From CAWCGU01 sp963838095 (lineage in GTDB: Bacteria; Actinomycetota; Thermoleophilia; Solirubrobacterales; 70-9), in assembly GCA_963838095.1 (NCBI GenBank), contig CAWIPO010000006.1, positions 1-64,000 of the forward strand: 64,000 bases of DNA, given 5' to 3'. The position numbers were made by a program, and so were the translations under genes. The notes beneath the pieces were generated by a model, which ran no database searches, had not been told where the DNA came from, and saw only the letters and a list, made by a program, of their open reading frames with translations. Numbering within the stretch: position 1 is the first letter of the stretch; the number at the start of each line of letters is the position of its first letter. Shown in pieces: positions 48,595-56,962 of this stretch.

Positions 48595-49533
48595 ATGAAG
48601 ATCCTCGTCACCGGTGGCGCCGGGTTCATCGGCTCGCACCTCGTCGATCGGCTCTTGAAGGCCGGACACGACGTCAGGGTGCTGGACAACTTCTCAACCG
48701 GGAACCGGGATCGCCTGCACCCTCTCGACGGTGAATTCGAGCTAGTCGAGGGGGATATCCAGAGCTACGAGCGCGCTCACACGGCCGTCAGGGACCAGGA
48801 TGTGGTCCTGCACCAGGCGGCGCTGCCCTCGGTTCCGCGCTCGGTTCAGGATCCGCTGACTAGCAATGCCGTGAACGTGATCGGGACCTTGAACGTCCTG
48901 CTGGCGAGCCGGGACAGTGGCGTGCGCAGGGTTGTGTACGCGTCCTCCTCATCGGTCTACGGTCCCAGCTCCGCGCTCCCAAAGCACGAGGACATGGCAA
49001 CAATGCCGATCGCCCCGTATCCGGTGGCGAAGCTCGCGGGGGAGAACTACTGCCGCAGCTTCTGGCGGGTCTACGGCCTGGAAACGGTGTCGCTTCGCTA
49101 CTTCAACGTCTTTGGACCGCGCCAGGATCCGCTCTCCCAATACGCAGCGGTGATCCCGAGCTTCATCACGGCCGCGTTGTCTGATCGCCGTCCGCGCGTG
49201 TTCGGTGACGGCGAGCAGTCGCGGGACTTCACCTACATCGAGAACGTGGTCGACGCGAATCTCCGCGCCATTGAGGCGCCGGACGTCGCCGGCGAAACCT
49301 TCAACATCGCCTGTGGCCAGCGCGTCAGCCTGAACGACGTGATCCGCCATCTGCGCGAAGCAACCCAGCGCGAAATCGATCCCGTCTACGAACCGGCGCG
49401 TCCCGGCGACATCGCCCACTCGCTCGCCGACATCACACGGGCCCGGGAGTCGCTTGGCTACGAGCCCTCGGTGCCGTTCGACGAGGGCCTTCGCAGAACG
49501 GTCGCGTCGCTCGAGGATTCCGCGAACGACTAG
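48595..49533 (+). CDS. NAD-dependent UDP-sugar 4-epimerase family protein
   Basis: 312 residues. MKILVTGGAGFIGSHLVDRLL (NAD motif), VRVLDNFSTGNRDRL, LHQAALPSVPRSVQDP, YASSSSVYG, YPVAKLAGENYC (Y-x3-K), LRYFNVFGPRQDP, FGDGEQSRDFTYIENVV. The PSVPRSVQDP and FSTGNRDRL features resemble UDP-GlcNAc/GalNAc 4-epimerases (WbpP/Gne type). Start chosen at the internal ATG because the upstream extension lacks homology. The stop overlaps the convergent membrane gene by 4 bases. Confidence 0.9.
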   Translation: MKILVTGGAGFIGSHLVDRLLKAGHDVRVLDNFSTGNRDRLHPLDGEFELVEGDIQSYERAHTAVRDQDVVLHQAALPSVPRSVQDPLTSNAVNVIGTLNVLLASRDSGVRRVVYASSSSVYGPSSALPKHEDMATMPIAPYPVAKLAGENYCRSFWRVYGLETVSLRYFNVFGPRQDPLSQYAAVIPSFITAALSDRRPRVFGDGEQSRDFTYIENVVDANLRAIEAPDVAGETFNIACGQRVSLNDVIRHLREATQREIDPVYEPARPGDIAHSLADITRARESLGYEPSVPFDEGLRRTVASLEDSAND

Positions 49534-50075
49534 CGGCTGTCGGGCTGGTCCTGGAGCAGTTGAGTAACCAGGGAGCCGAAAGCGACGCCCACGACGCCGC
49601 CGAAGGTGCCGAAGAAGATGTCGAGCGCCGAGTCCCGCTTGCTGGGGATCAGCGCCGTGTCCAGCAGCCTGTCTCCCATGTACTCACCGATCTCCCAGCA
49701 GACGGCGAGCGCAAACACGCCCGCAATCGCCGCCAACCACGGCAGCGGCCAGCGCCTCCTGCGCAGGACCGAGAAGAGCGCCCATCCGACCAGCGCGCCT
49801 CCGACGGCGTGAGCTAGGGCGCTCGTCCTCCGCGGGCTGGACGGGGGGTCCACCCAGACGATCCAAACGAGCGCCGCGAACCCGAGCGCGGCGGGGAGCA
49901 GGACCAGCCCCGGGACGCCGGCGAGCCTGCCGACAACGAGAGCGCCGAGGCAGATCCCGCACATGATCACGGCGCCACCGTTTCGGGCTGAGAGAAATGC
50001 GAGCGTGACGGCGCTCAACGCCGCCAGCGCGAGGATGAAGGCGAGCCCGTCGAGCTCGTGGCGGCGAAGCTCCAC
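49530..50075 (-). CDS. Membrane protein, VanZ/DUF2238-like
   Basis: 181 residues, five or six membrane segments, GTG start at 50075. Near the C-terminus the stretch CWEIGEYMGDRLLDTALIP then DSALDIFFGTFGGVVG resembles the WExxEY...DTxxDxxxxxxG motif of VanZ-like and YjdF-like (DUF2238) membrane proteins. Six bases after the acyl-CoA dehydrogenase stop, so it is the last gene of the flippase operon. Function not known. Confidence 0.6.
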   Translation of the reverse strand: MELRRHELDGLAFILALAALSAVTLAFLSARNGGAVIMCGICLGALVVGRLAGVPGLVLLPAALGFAALVWIVWVDPPSSPRRTSALAHAVGGALVGWALFSVLRRRRWPLPWLAAIAGVFALAVCWEIGEYMGDRLLDTALIPSKRDSALDIFFGTFGGVVGVAFGSLVTQLLQDQPDSR

Positions 50076-50081
50076 GAGCTC

Positions 50082-51224
50082 CTACAGTCCCAGCGTCTTC
50101 GCGATGATGTTGCGCTGGATCTCGGAGGTGCCGCCGTAGATCGTCGAGACGAGGGTGGAGCGGACCAAGCGCTCCATGTCGTACTCGGAGGAGTAGCCGT
50201 AGCCGCCCATCATCTGCATGCCGCCGAGCGCCGCTCGCTGGGCGGCCTCGGTCGCGAACAGCTTCACCATCGAGGCCTCGCGGGGGAGCATCCGGTCGGG
50301 GTCCTCGTCGACCTTCGACGCCACCCAGTAGGTCATCAACCGGGCGGCTTCGAGCTCGGTGGCGATGTCGGCGAACCGGTGCTGGAGCGCTTGAAATGAG
50401 CCCACCGGCTTGCCGAACTGCTTGCGCTCCTTGGTGTAGGCGAGGGCGTCGTCGAAGGCGCGCCAGCCCATTCCGAGCACGGTTGCGGCGAGGATCAGGC
50501 GCTCGATGTTGAGCCCGGCCATCAACTGGGTCCAGCCGCGGTCGACCTCGCCGAGGACGGCGTCCTCCGGGGCCTCGCAGTCGTTCAGATAGAGGTAGTT
50601 GGTCTCACGGCCGCCCATCGTGTCGATCCCCTGGATCTCCATCGCGGGGTTGTCGGTGGGGACGAAGATCATCGTCAGCCCCTCGTGCTTGTTGTCGGTC
50701 TTGGTGGTCCGGGCCACCACCAGCACGTGGTCGGAGATGTGGGCGTTGGAGCAGAAGACCTTGGTCCCGTTGAGGACGAAACCGCCGTTGGTGCGCTCGG
50801 CCGTGGTCGTCAGCGAGCCGACGTCCGAGCCCGACTCGGGCTCGGTCATCGCGATCGCCTCGACCGACCCGCTCGCGATCCCGCCGAGCAGGCGGTCCTT
50901 CTGCTCGTCTGTGCCGAAGCGCTCGACCGCTTTGGCGACGATCAGGGTGGTGTTGTAGCCGCCGATCGGCGCCAGTCCGCGGAAGCTCTGCTCCATGAAC
51001 AGGCAGGCGTCGACCATGCCTCCGCCGGAGCCGCCGTGCTGCTCGGGGAGTGCGACGCCGAGCCATCCGAGATCGGCCATCTTCGAGTAGATCTCGGCCG
51101 AGTGGGCCTCGGTGTGACCGTTCGTCAGCCGCTCGCGCTGCTCGGGCGTGCCGCACTCGCGGCGGCAGAAGTCGCCGATCGCGTCGACGAAGTTGCGCTG
51201 CTCATCGGTGAGGGAAAAGTCCAT
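50082..51224 (-). CDS. Acyl-CoA dehydrogenase family protein
   Basis: 380 residues, usual length. FAD-dependent flavoenzyme fold: MDFSLTDEQRNFVDAIGDF, AMTEPESGSDVGSLTTTAER, FVLNGTKVFCSNAHISDH, ERKQFGKPVGSFQALQHRFADI, ALGGMQMMGGYGYSSEYDMERL. At the place where many members carry the catalytic Glu (YEGT) this one reads TIYGGTSEIQRNII, so that Glu is replaced by Gly. The base may lie elsewhere, as in isovaleryl-CoA dehydrogenase, or the protein may not dehydrogenate. Its place between phosphodiesterase-like and membrane genes in a glycan operon is unusual. Confidence 0.9.
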   Translation of the reverse strand: MDFSLTDEQRNFVDAIGDFCRRECGTPEQRERLTNGHTEAHSAEIYSKMADLGWLGVALPEQHGGSGGGMVDACLFMEQSFRGLAPIGGYNTTLIVAKAVERFGTDEQKDRLLGGIASGSVEAIAMTEPESGSDVGSLTTTAERTNGGFVLNGTKVFCSNAHISDHVLVVARTTKTDNKHEGLTMIFVPTDNPAMEIQGIDTMGGRETNYLYLNDCEAPEDAVLGEVDRGWTQLMAGLNIERLILAATVLGMGWRAFDDALAYTKERKQFGKPVGSFQALQHRFADIATELEAARLMTYWVASKVDEDPDRMLPREASMVKLFATEAAQRAALGGMQMMGGYGYSSEYDMERLVRSTLVSTIYGGTSEIQRNIIAKTLGL

Positions 51225-51233
51225 GGAATCACT

Positions 51234-52787
51234 CTATGGAACCCACGGATCGTCGCCGATGTCGATCTCCGCGCGCCGCGGCGGGCCCAATTCGGGGGCC
51301 AGGAGGTCGAGCATGGGCTCTCCGTCCATGTCGTCGGGGATCGGGCAGCCGAGGAGGTGCAGGATCGTCGGCGCGAGGTCGACCAGCGAGCCGTCGATTG
51401 CCCCGGAACGGCGACGAACGCCCGGCCCCGCCGCGATCAGAAAGCCTCGATCGGTGTGCTCGGTGGGCGGCAGGTATTGCATGTCCTCCTCGATCACGCC
51501 GAGACGAGGATGGCGGACGCGTTGCAGCATCCCGTCCTGCGCCCAGGTGACCATGATCTCCGGGAGCAGGTCGGCATGTGGCCCGCTTGCGACCTCGTCG
51601 CGGCGCCGCACGTCGGCGACGGCCGGCCGGCCGGTGTCCGCGTCCTCGAGCAGGCGAAGCTCGGCCACGATCTCCTCGCACATCTGCTCATGCCCGTGTG
51701 GGTAGGGGTGCGCGATGCGCACGAAGCTGTGGCCCGGCTCGCCCTCGGCGTAGGCGCGCGTGCGCTCCCAGTCGGTCGATTCCTCCCAGATGCTTTCGAA
51801 GTGGCGATCCACGGTGCCCTCGGGAAGGCGCTCCCTGAGACGGCTCGCGATCACGCTCGGCACAGCCTTCCGCACGAAGCTGCGCATGGCCGCGGTTGCC
51901 CGCGTCCGTTGGGGTAGGGCCCTGCCCGTGCGGTAGCCGAGGCCGGCCATGAGCTCATCGAGCACTCGCACGCCGTTCGTGTTCGGGCGCAGGCCGAACG
52001 CCGAGAACACGAGGACGTTGGCGTCGCTTCCCGCCGCCTCGAGAAGGTCCGCGAGCCCGCGGTCGACCGCCCGGTACGTGTCGAGCAGCGCGTCTTCGTG
52101 GCGGCGCGCTCGGCGCCGGTCGTACCCCCAGGACCCGGGAACGAGGTAGCGGTGGAACGCGTGGCCGGCGTAGTGGGGCTCGAAATAGGCGGCGAAGCAC
52201 AGGTCCCACTGAGCCTCGGACATCAGCTCGCAGAGCACCCGGGTTCGCGTCGCGGCCATGCGCTCCAGGGCGCGCCGCTGGCGCCCAGCCGCGAAGGGGC
52301 GGCCTGCGTGGTCGCGTTCGAGGCCGCGCGTGTAGCTTCCGTGGCCGGCGGTGACACGCCCCAGCAAGCCGGGTGGCCAGGACTCGTGCCGCGCAGCGCC
52401 GCGCTGGCCCCAGCCCAGGAGCTGGGTGAGGTTGTCGTCCTCGATGCGCGAGGCGTAGGGAATGTCGACAAGCAGGGCCCGGCGTGGTTGGTCGGCGGCG
52501 GCCAGGTGCGACCAGAATGGCTTCCGGTAGGTGCCGTTGGGAGCCCTGACTCGCAGGTTCGTGCCCGGCCGGATGCAGCGCCAGCTGTAGAAGCCGTGTT
52601 TTCCCGGCAGGCAACCCGTGATGATCGTCGGCCACGCCACCTCGGGCCCGAGGTGCGGTGGCAATGCGAGCCGCGCGTACGCTCCACGCTCGAGCAAAGA
52701 TCGCAGTGCGGGCAGCTCTCCTTCGCCGGCCCACTGGAGCAGCAGCGGACCGTCGGCGGCGTCAAAGGCGATCGCCAGCGTCTTCAC
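51234..52787 (-). CDS. Alkaline-phosphatase-superfamily protein, copy A
   Basis: 517 residues from GTG 52787. Type I phosphodiesterase-like pattern: first metal Asp in LAIAFDAADGPLL, nucleophile Thr in AWPTIITGCLPGKHGFYSW, AGHAFHRY, and the C-terminal HTDRGFLIAAGPGV. The usual SDHG metal motif reads FSAFGLRPN, so the Asp-His pair is missing, and the usual PDxxGH reads EPHYAGH. No signal peptide or membrane segment, so cytoplasmic. Nine bases before the acyl-CoA dehydrogenase; tandem duplicate of copy B. Confidence 0.8.
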   Translation of the reverse strand: MKTLAIAFDAADGPLLLQWAGEGELPALRSLLERGAYARLALPPHLGPEVAWPTIITGCLPGKHGFYSWRCIRPGTNLRVRAPNGTYRKPFWSHLAAADQPRRALLVDIPYASRIEDDNLTQLLGWGQRGAARHESWPPGLLGRVTAGHGSYTRGLERDHAGRPFAAGRQRRALERMAATRTRVLCELMSEAQWDLCFAAYFEPHYAGHAFHRYLVPGSWGYDRRRARRHEDALLDTYRAVDRGLADLLEAAGSDANVLVFSAFGLRPNTNGVRVLDELMAGLGYRTGRALPQRTRATAAMRSFVRKAVPSVIASRLRERLPEGTVDRHFESIWEESTDWERTRAYAEGEPGHSFVRIAHPYPHGHEQMCEEIVAELRLLEDADTGRPAVADVRRRDEVASGPHADLLPEIMVTWAQDGMLQRVRHPRLGVIEEDMQYLPPTEHTDRGFLIAAGPGVRRRSGAIDGSLVDLAPTILHLLGCPIPDDMDGEPMLDLLAPELGPPRRAEIDIGDDPWVP

Positions 52788-52794
52788 GTCGGTA

Positions 52795-54351
52795 CTACGT
52801 CGCCGCCCACGGATCGTCCGCAGTCTCGATCGCGATTCGCCGCGGCGCTCCCAGCCCGGGATCGAGCAGCTCCGTGAGCGGCTCGCCGTCCATGTCGTCG
52901 GGGATCGGGCAGGCGAGAAGGTGGAGGATCGTCGGCGCGACGTCGGCCACCGAGCCGTCGAGCGGCTCGGGCGTGGCGCGGATGCTCGGCCCCGCCGCGA
53001 TCAGGAAGCCTTCCTCGCTGTGCTCGGTGGGCGGCAGGTCCCGCAGGTCCTCCTCGATCACCCCGAGACGGGGATGGCGGACGCGGCGCAGCATTCCGTC
53101 TCCTGCCCAGATGACCATGAGGTCGGGAAGCGCGTCGGCGTGCGGCCCGCGCGCGACCTCTTCGCGGCGCAGCACGGCTGCCACGGCCGGCTGGCCGGAG
53201 TCGGCATCCTCGAGCAGGCGAAGCTCGGCCGCGATCTCCTCGCACAGCTGCTCGTGGTCGGGCGGGGGAGGGTGCGCGACGCGCACGAAGCTGTGGCCCG
53301 GCTCGGTCTCCGCGAACGCGCGCGTGCGCTCCCAATCGGTTGATTCTTCCCACGCTCGCTCGAAGTGGCGATCCGCGGTGCCCTCGGGGAGGCGAGCCTT
53401 GATACGTCTCGCGATCGACCGTGGCACCGCGCCGAGCGCCAAGCGGCGAAGCGTCGCGGTGGCGCGGGTGCGGCGTGAGGGCTGAATGCGCGCGGTGTAA
53501 CCGAGCCCGCACATGACCTCGTCGAGCACCCGCAGGCCGTGCGTGGCCGGCCGCATGCCGATCGGCGAGAAGACGAGAACGTCGGTATCGGTTCCGGCCG
53601 CCTCGATCAGCTCCTCGAGCCCGCGGTCGGCCGCCCGGTAGGCGTCGAGCAGCGCGTCGCCGTGGCGGCGCGCGCGGCGGCGGTCGTACCCCCACGATCC
53701 GGGGACGAGGTAGCGGTGGAAGGCGTGACCGGCGTGGTGGGGCTCGAAATACGCGGCGAGGCAGAGGTCCCATTCATGCTCGGACATCAGCTCCGAGAGC
53801 AGCTTGGTTCGCGTCGCGGCCATGCGCTCGAGCGTTCGCCGCTGGCGCCCGGCGGCAAAAGGGCGACCGGCGTGGTCGCGATCGAGGCCGGGCGGGTATT
53901 CCCCGTGGCGCGCGGTGATCTCAGCCAGCAAGCCGGGTGGCCGGGACTCGTGTCTGGTGCCGCCTCGCTGGCCCCAGCCCTGCACCTGCGTGATGTTGTC
54001 GTCCTCGATCCGCGTGGCGTAGGGAACATCGAGCAGCAAGGTCCGGCGCGGTGGGTCGGCAGCGCCAAGGAACGACCAGAAGGGCTTGCGGTAGGTGTGC
54101 TCGGGCGCCCGGACCTGCTGGTTCGTGCCGGGGCGGATGCAGCGCCAGCTGTACGTGCCGTGCTTGCCCGGCAGGCAGCCCGAGACGATCGTCGGCCATC
54201 CCACCTGGTGGTTGATGTTCGGCGGTAACGCGAGACGTGCGGTCGCTCCACGCTCGATCAGAGATCTCAGCGCGGGCAGCTCTCCCTCGCCGGCCCACCG
54301 CAGCAGCAGCGGGCCGTCGGCGGCGTCGAGGGCGATCGCAAGCGTTTTCAC
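52795..54351 (-). CDS. Alkaline-phosphatase-superfamily protein, copy B
   Basis: 518 residues from GTG 54351, which overlaps the flippase stop (GTGA). It aligns with copy A over its full length with long identical stretches (HRYLVPGSWGYDRRRARR, WEESTDWERTRA, CPIPDDMDGEP). It shares the same altered site: FSPIGMRPA instead of SDHG and EPHHAGH instead of PDxxGH, while keeping the Thr nucleophile region (GWPTIVSGCLPGKHG). A longer open frame upstream encodes nothing recognisable. Confidence 0.8.
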   Translation of the reverse strand: MKTLAIALDAADGPLLLRWAGEGELPALRSLIERGATARLALPPNINHQVGWPTIVSGCLPGKHGTYSWRCIRPGTNQQVRAPEHTYRKPFWSFLGAADPPRRTLLLDVPYATRIEDDNITQVQGWGQRGGTRHESRPPGLLAEITARHGEYPPGLDRDHAGRPFAAGRQRRTLERMAATRTKLLSELMSEHEWDLCLAAYFEPHHAGHAFHRYLVPGSWGYDRRRARRHGDALLDAYRAADRGLEELIEAAGTDTDVLVFSPIGMRPATHGLRVLDEVMCGLGYTARIQPSRRTRATATLRRLALGAVPRSIARRIKARLPEGTADRHFERAWEESTDWERTRAFAETEPGHSFVRVAHPPPPDHEQLCEEIAAELRLLEDADSGQPAVAAVLRREEVARGPHADALPDLMVIWAGDGMLRRVRHPRLGVIEEDLRDLPPTEHSEEGFLIAAGPSIRATPEPLDGSVADVAPTILHLLACPIPDDMDGEPLTELLDPGLGAPRRIAIETADDPWAAT

Positions 54352-55733
54352 GTCGGCGAGGTCTCGGCTTCCAAGCGCCCCGGCGCACCCGTCGCCGGTG
54401 CCTGCGTTGCGTGTCGGGCCGAGAGCCGGCGCAGCACCGGGGGCACCAGCAGGCCCATCCAGATCAGCGTGAAGGCGAGGAACGCGAGCCCCGCTCCGGG
54501 GGCATCGAGCGCCGGGACCAGCACGAGGAGCAACCCGACCTGGGCGACGGTTGCAATTGCCAGCGCTCGCAACGAGACCATCTGCATGTCGAGCGCGAGG
54601 GCGGCCGGGTGAGCCCAGAAGAGCACGGCGGTGACGAGCCCCGCCGCCGCCAGCGGCACGACGGTCTCCGGCGCCTGCCCGAAGCCGTCGCCGAGGAGAA
54701 ACGGGATCACCAGCGGGCACAAGGCGGCGATCGCCACCGCGGCCGGCGTGACGAGCAACGCCGCCGCGGCGCTCATCCGGCGCACGAGCCTTCGCATGTC
54801 GCCGAATCGCCCGGCGGCCACGTCGCGCACGAGATGGGGATAGATCGCGTGGTAGAAGGGTCCCCACAGCAGCGTCAGCGGCGCGGTGAACGTACGGGCG
54901 ACCTTCAGCGAGCCTGCGACGGCCGGGGTCGCGAAGAATCCGACCACGAGCACGTCGAGCTGGAGGTTGAGCAGCCGCAGGCTGCCGGTGACGTTCGATG
55001 CGGCAAGGAAGCGCCCCATTCGAGGCAGCTCGTGGCGGATCTGCCGCAGGCGCTCGCGCGTTCGCGCGGCCGACGGTGCCCGGTCGGCCATCACCTTCAG
55101 CGCGACGCCGGCGAAGGCGACCGCTGCGATCGCCTCGGCCGCGAGCAGCGCCCACAGGACGCCGTGCAGGCTCGCGCCGAGCGCCAGCGCGAGCCCGGCG
55201 GCGGCGAGTCGCATCGCCGGCACCATCGCGGTCAGCGAGCCCAGCAGCGCAAAGCGGTCGAAGACACGGAAAGTGGCACCGGCCGCTCCCTGGACGGCGA
55301 CGAAGGGGGCGACGAATGCGTACGTGGCGACCGAGCCGGCGAGCGCGGAATCCTTGACGAGCTCGTCCGCGATCAGCTGCGCGGCGACGATCAGGATCGC
55401 GGTCGCGACGAGGCCGCCGATGAAGTTGACCGCGAGCGCCAGCTCGAGCACCGCGCGGCCCCGTACCGGCTCGCCCTTGGAGATGTACTCGGAGGCATAA
55501 CGCGTGGCGGCCTCCCAGACGCGGACGTCGATGAGCTGCGAGACGAGCACGACGCTGGTCGTGATCAGCGCGAACTGGCCGAAGACCGTGGCGCCGAAGC
55601 TGCGCGCCAGCACCAGCGCGAGGGTGACGATCAGCAGCCCGCCCGCGAGCTCACCCACGACGAGCGCGCCGCCCTTCCTGCCGAGCGAGCGCACGTGGCG
55701 GTCGGCCAGCAGCGATCGCACCCTGTCCACCAT
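54348..55733 (-). CDS. Polysaccharide flippase (Wzx/MVF family), second copy
   Basis: 461 residues, 12-14 membrane segments. GELAGGLLIVTLALVLARSFGATVFGQFALI and SQLIDVRVWEAATRYASEYISKGE match the flippase at 44525-45874 in position and wording. First gene of the minus operon flippase, phosphatase-like B, phosphatase-like A, acyl-CoA dehydrogenase, membrane protein. It is divergent from the GT4 operon that starts at 55832, suggesting a self-contained second glycan export module. Confidence 0.9.
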   Translation of the reverse strand: MVDRVRSLLADRHVRSLGRKGGALVVGELAGGLLIVTLALVLARSFGATVFGQFALITTSVVLVSQLIDVRVWEAATRYASEYISKGEPVRGRAVLELALAVNFIGGLVATAILIVAAQLIADELVKDSALAGSVATYAFVAPFVAVQGAAGATFRVFDRFALLGSLTAMVPAMRLAAAGLALALGASLHGVLWALLAAEAIAAVAFAGVALKVMADRAPSAARTRERLRQIRHELPRMGRFLAASNVTGSLRLLNLQLDVLVVGFFATPAVAGSLKVARTFTAPLTLLWGPFYHAIYPHLVRDVAAGRFGDMRRLVRRMSAAAALLVTPAAVAIAALCPLVIPFLLGDGFGQAPETVVPLAAAGLVTAVLFWAHPAALALDMQMVSLRALAIATVAQVGLLLVLVPALDAPGAGLAFLAFTLIWMGLLVPPVLRRLSARHATQAPATGAPGRLEAETSPT

Positions 55734-55831
55734 GGGGCGCGAGCATACGGCGAGGCGGGCCCGTGACAGTGGGCCGAGCGAGGCTGCGTGCCTATGATGG
55801 GCGACACGCCGAGCCCAACCCCCACTGCTCG

Positions 55832-56962
55832 GTGACGCGCGTTTTGCAGCGGCAGTTCATCGTCATCGGCCCAACGCCGCCCCCGCTGCACGGGGTGGCC
55901 TTCTCGACCGTGCACATGGTCGACGCGGTGCGGCGCGCCGGCAGGCTCGCCGGTCATCTCGACACGAGCGATCCGCGGCCGCTGACGACCGTCGGGCGGC
56001 TCGATCTCACCAACGTCAGGCTGGCCATTGTCCACACAGCGACCCTGGCTCTGCTGCTCGCCCGCCATCCCGGCGCGGCGGTGCATGTTCCGCTCTCCCA
56101 GGGACGCTGGGGGTTCCTCCGCGACGCCGTCTTCATCCGCCTGGCCCGGCTGATGAAAAGGCCCGTGATCGTGCACCTGCACGGCGGCTACTTCGACAGC
56201 TTCTACACCCGTTCGAGCAGCCTCATGAGGCTGCTGATCCGGCGCACGCTCGACGGCGTCGACGACGCCTGGGTGCTGACGCCCACGCACGAGGCGATCT
56301 TCGACGGCCTCGTGCCGCGGGAGCGCGTGCACGTGCTCCAGAACACCTCCGACGACATCGGCATGTCTCCCAACGGCAGGCCGCCGCGCTCGGGAGGGGG
56401 CCTGAACGTGCTCTTCCTGTCGAACCTGCTTCCCGAGAAGGGCTGCCTCGACCTTCTCGACGCGCTGCTCGGGATCGGCGAGGGCGCCGCCGGCTTCCAC
56501 GTCAGGCTGGTCGGGGAGGCCGAGCGGAGTGTGGCGGGCCGGGTCGAGCGGCTGGGTCGCGAGCTGTCGGCCCGCGGGGCGCGGGTGGAGTTGGCCGGGC
56601 CGCGGATCGGAGCGGCGAAGACGGCGGAGTTCCGGTGGGCCGACGTTTTCGTGTTCCCGAGCCGCTATGCCTTCGAAGGGCAGCCGATCGTCCTCCTGGA
56701 AGCGATGTCGGCCGGAATCCCGATCGTCTCGACTGACCACTCCGGGATCCCGTACACGGTCAGGGATGGACGCGAGGGGCTGATCGTCGCCCCGGGGGAC
56801 CTTGCGGCGATCGGGAAGGCGATCGAGAGGCTCAGGGACGACCCCGAGCTGCGCCGTCGGCTGGGAGCCGCGGGTCGACAGCGCTACGAGCGCTGCTACC
56901 GCCCGGAGCTCTTCCACGCGGCCGTCGAGGACCTGCTTGCCGTGGGTGACGATGGACGCTGA
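55832..56962 (+). CDS. GT4 family glycosyltransferase (paralog of 34689-35858)
   Basis: 376 residues from GTG 55832 (MTRVLQRQFIVIGPTPPPLHG). An ATG at 55763 would add 23 residues with no counterpart in the paralog. Same motifs as the paralog: IGPTPPP, GHLDTSDPRPLTTVGRLDLTN, VPLSQGRWGFLRDAVFIRL, HLHGGYF, LFLSNLLPEKGCLDLLDAL, FPSRYAFEGQPIVLLEAMSAG. A TATGAT hexamer at 55793 may serve as its -10. Overlaps the next gene's start. Confidence 0.9.
   Translation: MTRVLQRQFIVIGPTPPPLHGVAFSTVHMVDAVRRAGRLAGHLDTSDPRPLTTVGRLDLTNVRLAIVHTATLALLLARHPGAAVHVPLSQGRWGFLRDAVFIRLARLMKRPVIVHLHGGYFDSFYTRSSSLMRLLIRRTLDGVDDAWVLTPTHEAIFDGLVPRERVHVLQNTSDDIGMSPNGRPPRSGGGLNVLFLSNLLPEKGCLDLLDALLGIGEGAAGFHVRLVGEAERSVAGRVERLGRELSARGARVELAGPRIGAAKTAEFRWADVFVFPSRYAFEGQPIVLLEAMSAGIPIVSTDHSGIPYTVRDGREGLIVAPGDLAAIGKAIERLRDDPELRRRLGAAGRQRYERCYRPELFHAAVEDLLAVGDDGR

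Noticed and set aside
52795..55155. 786-residue version of phosphatase-like copy B
   Set aside because: The extra N-terminal 268 residues are out-of-frame flippase sequence; GTG 54351 matches copy A and overlaps the flippase stop.
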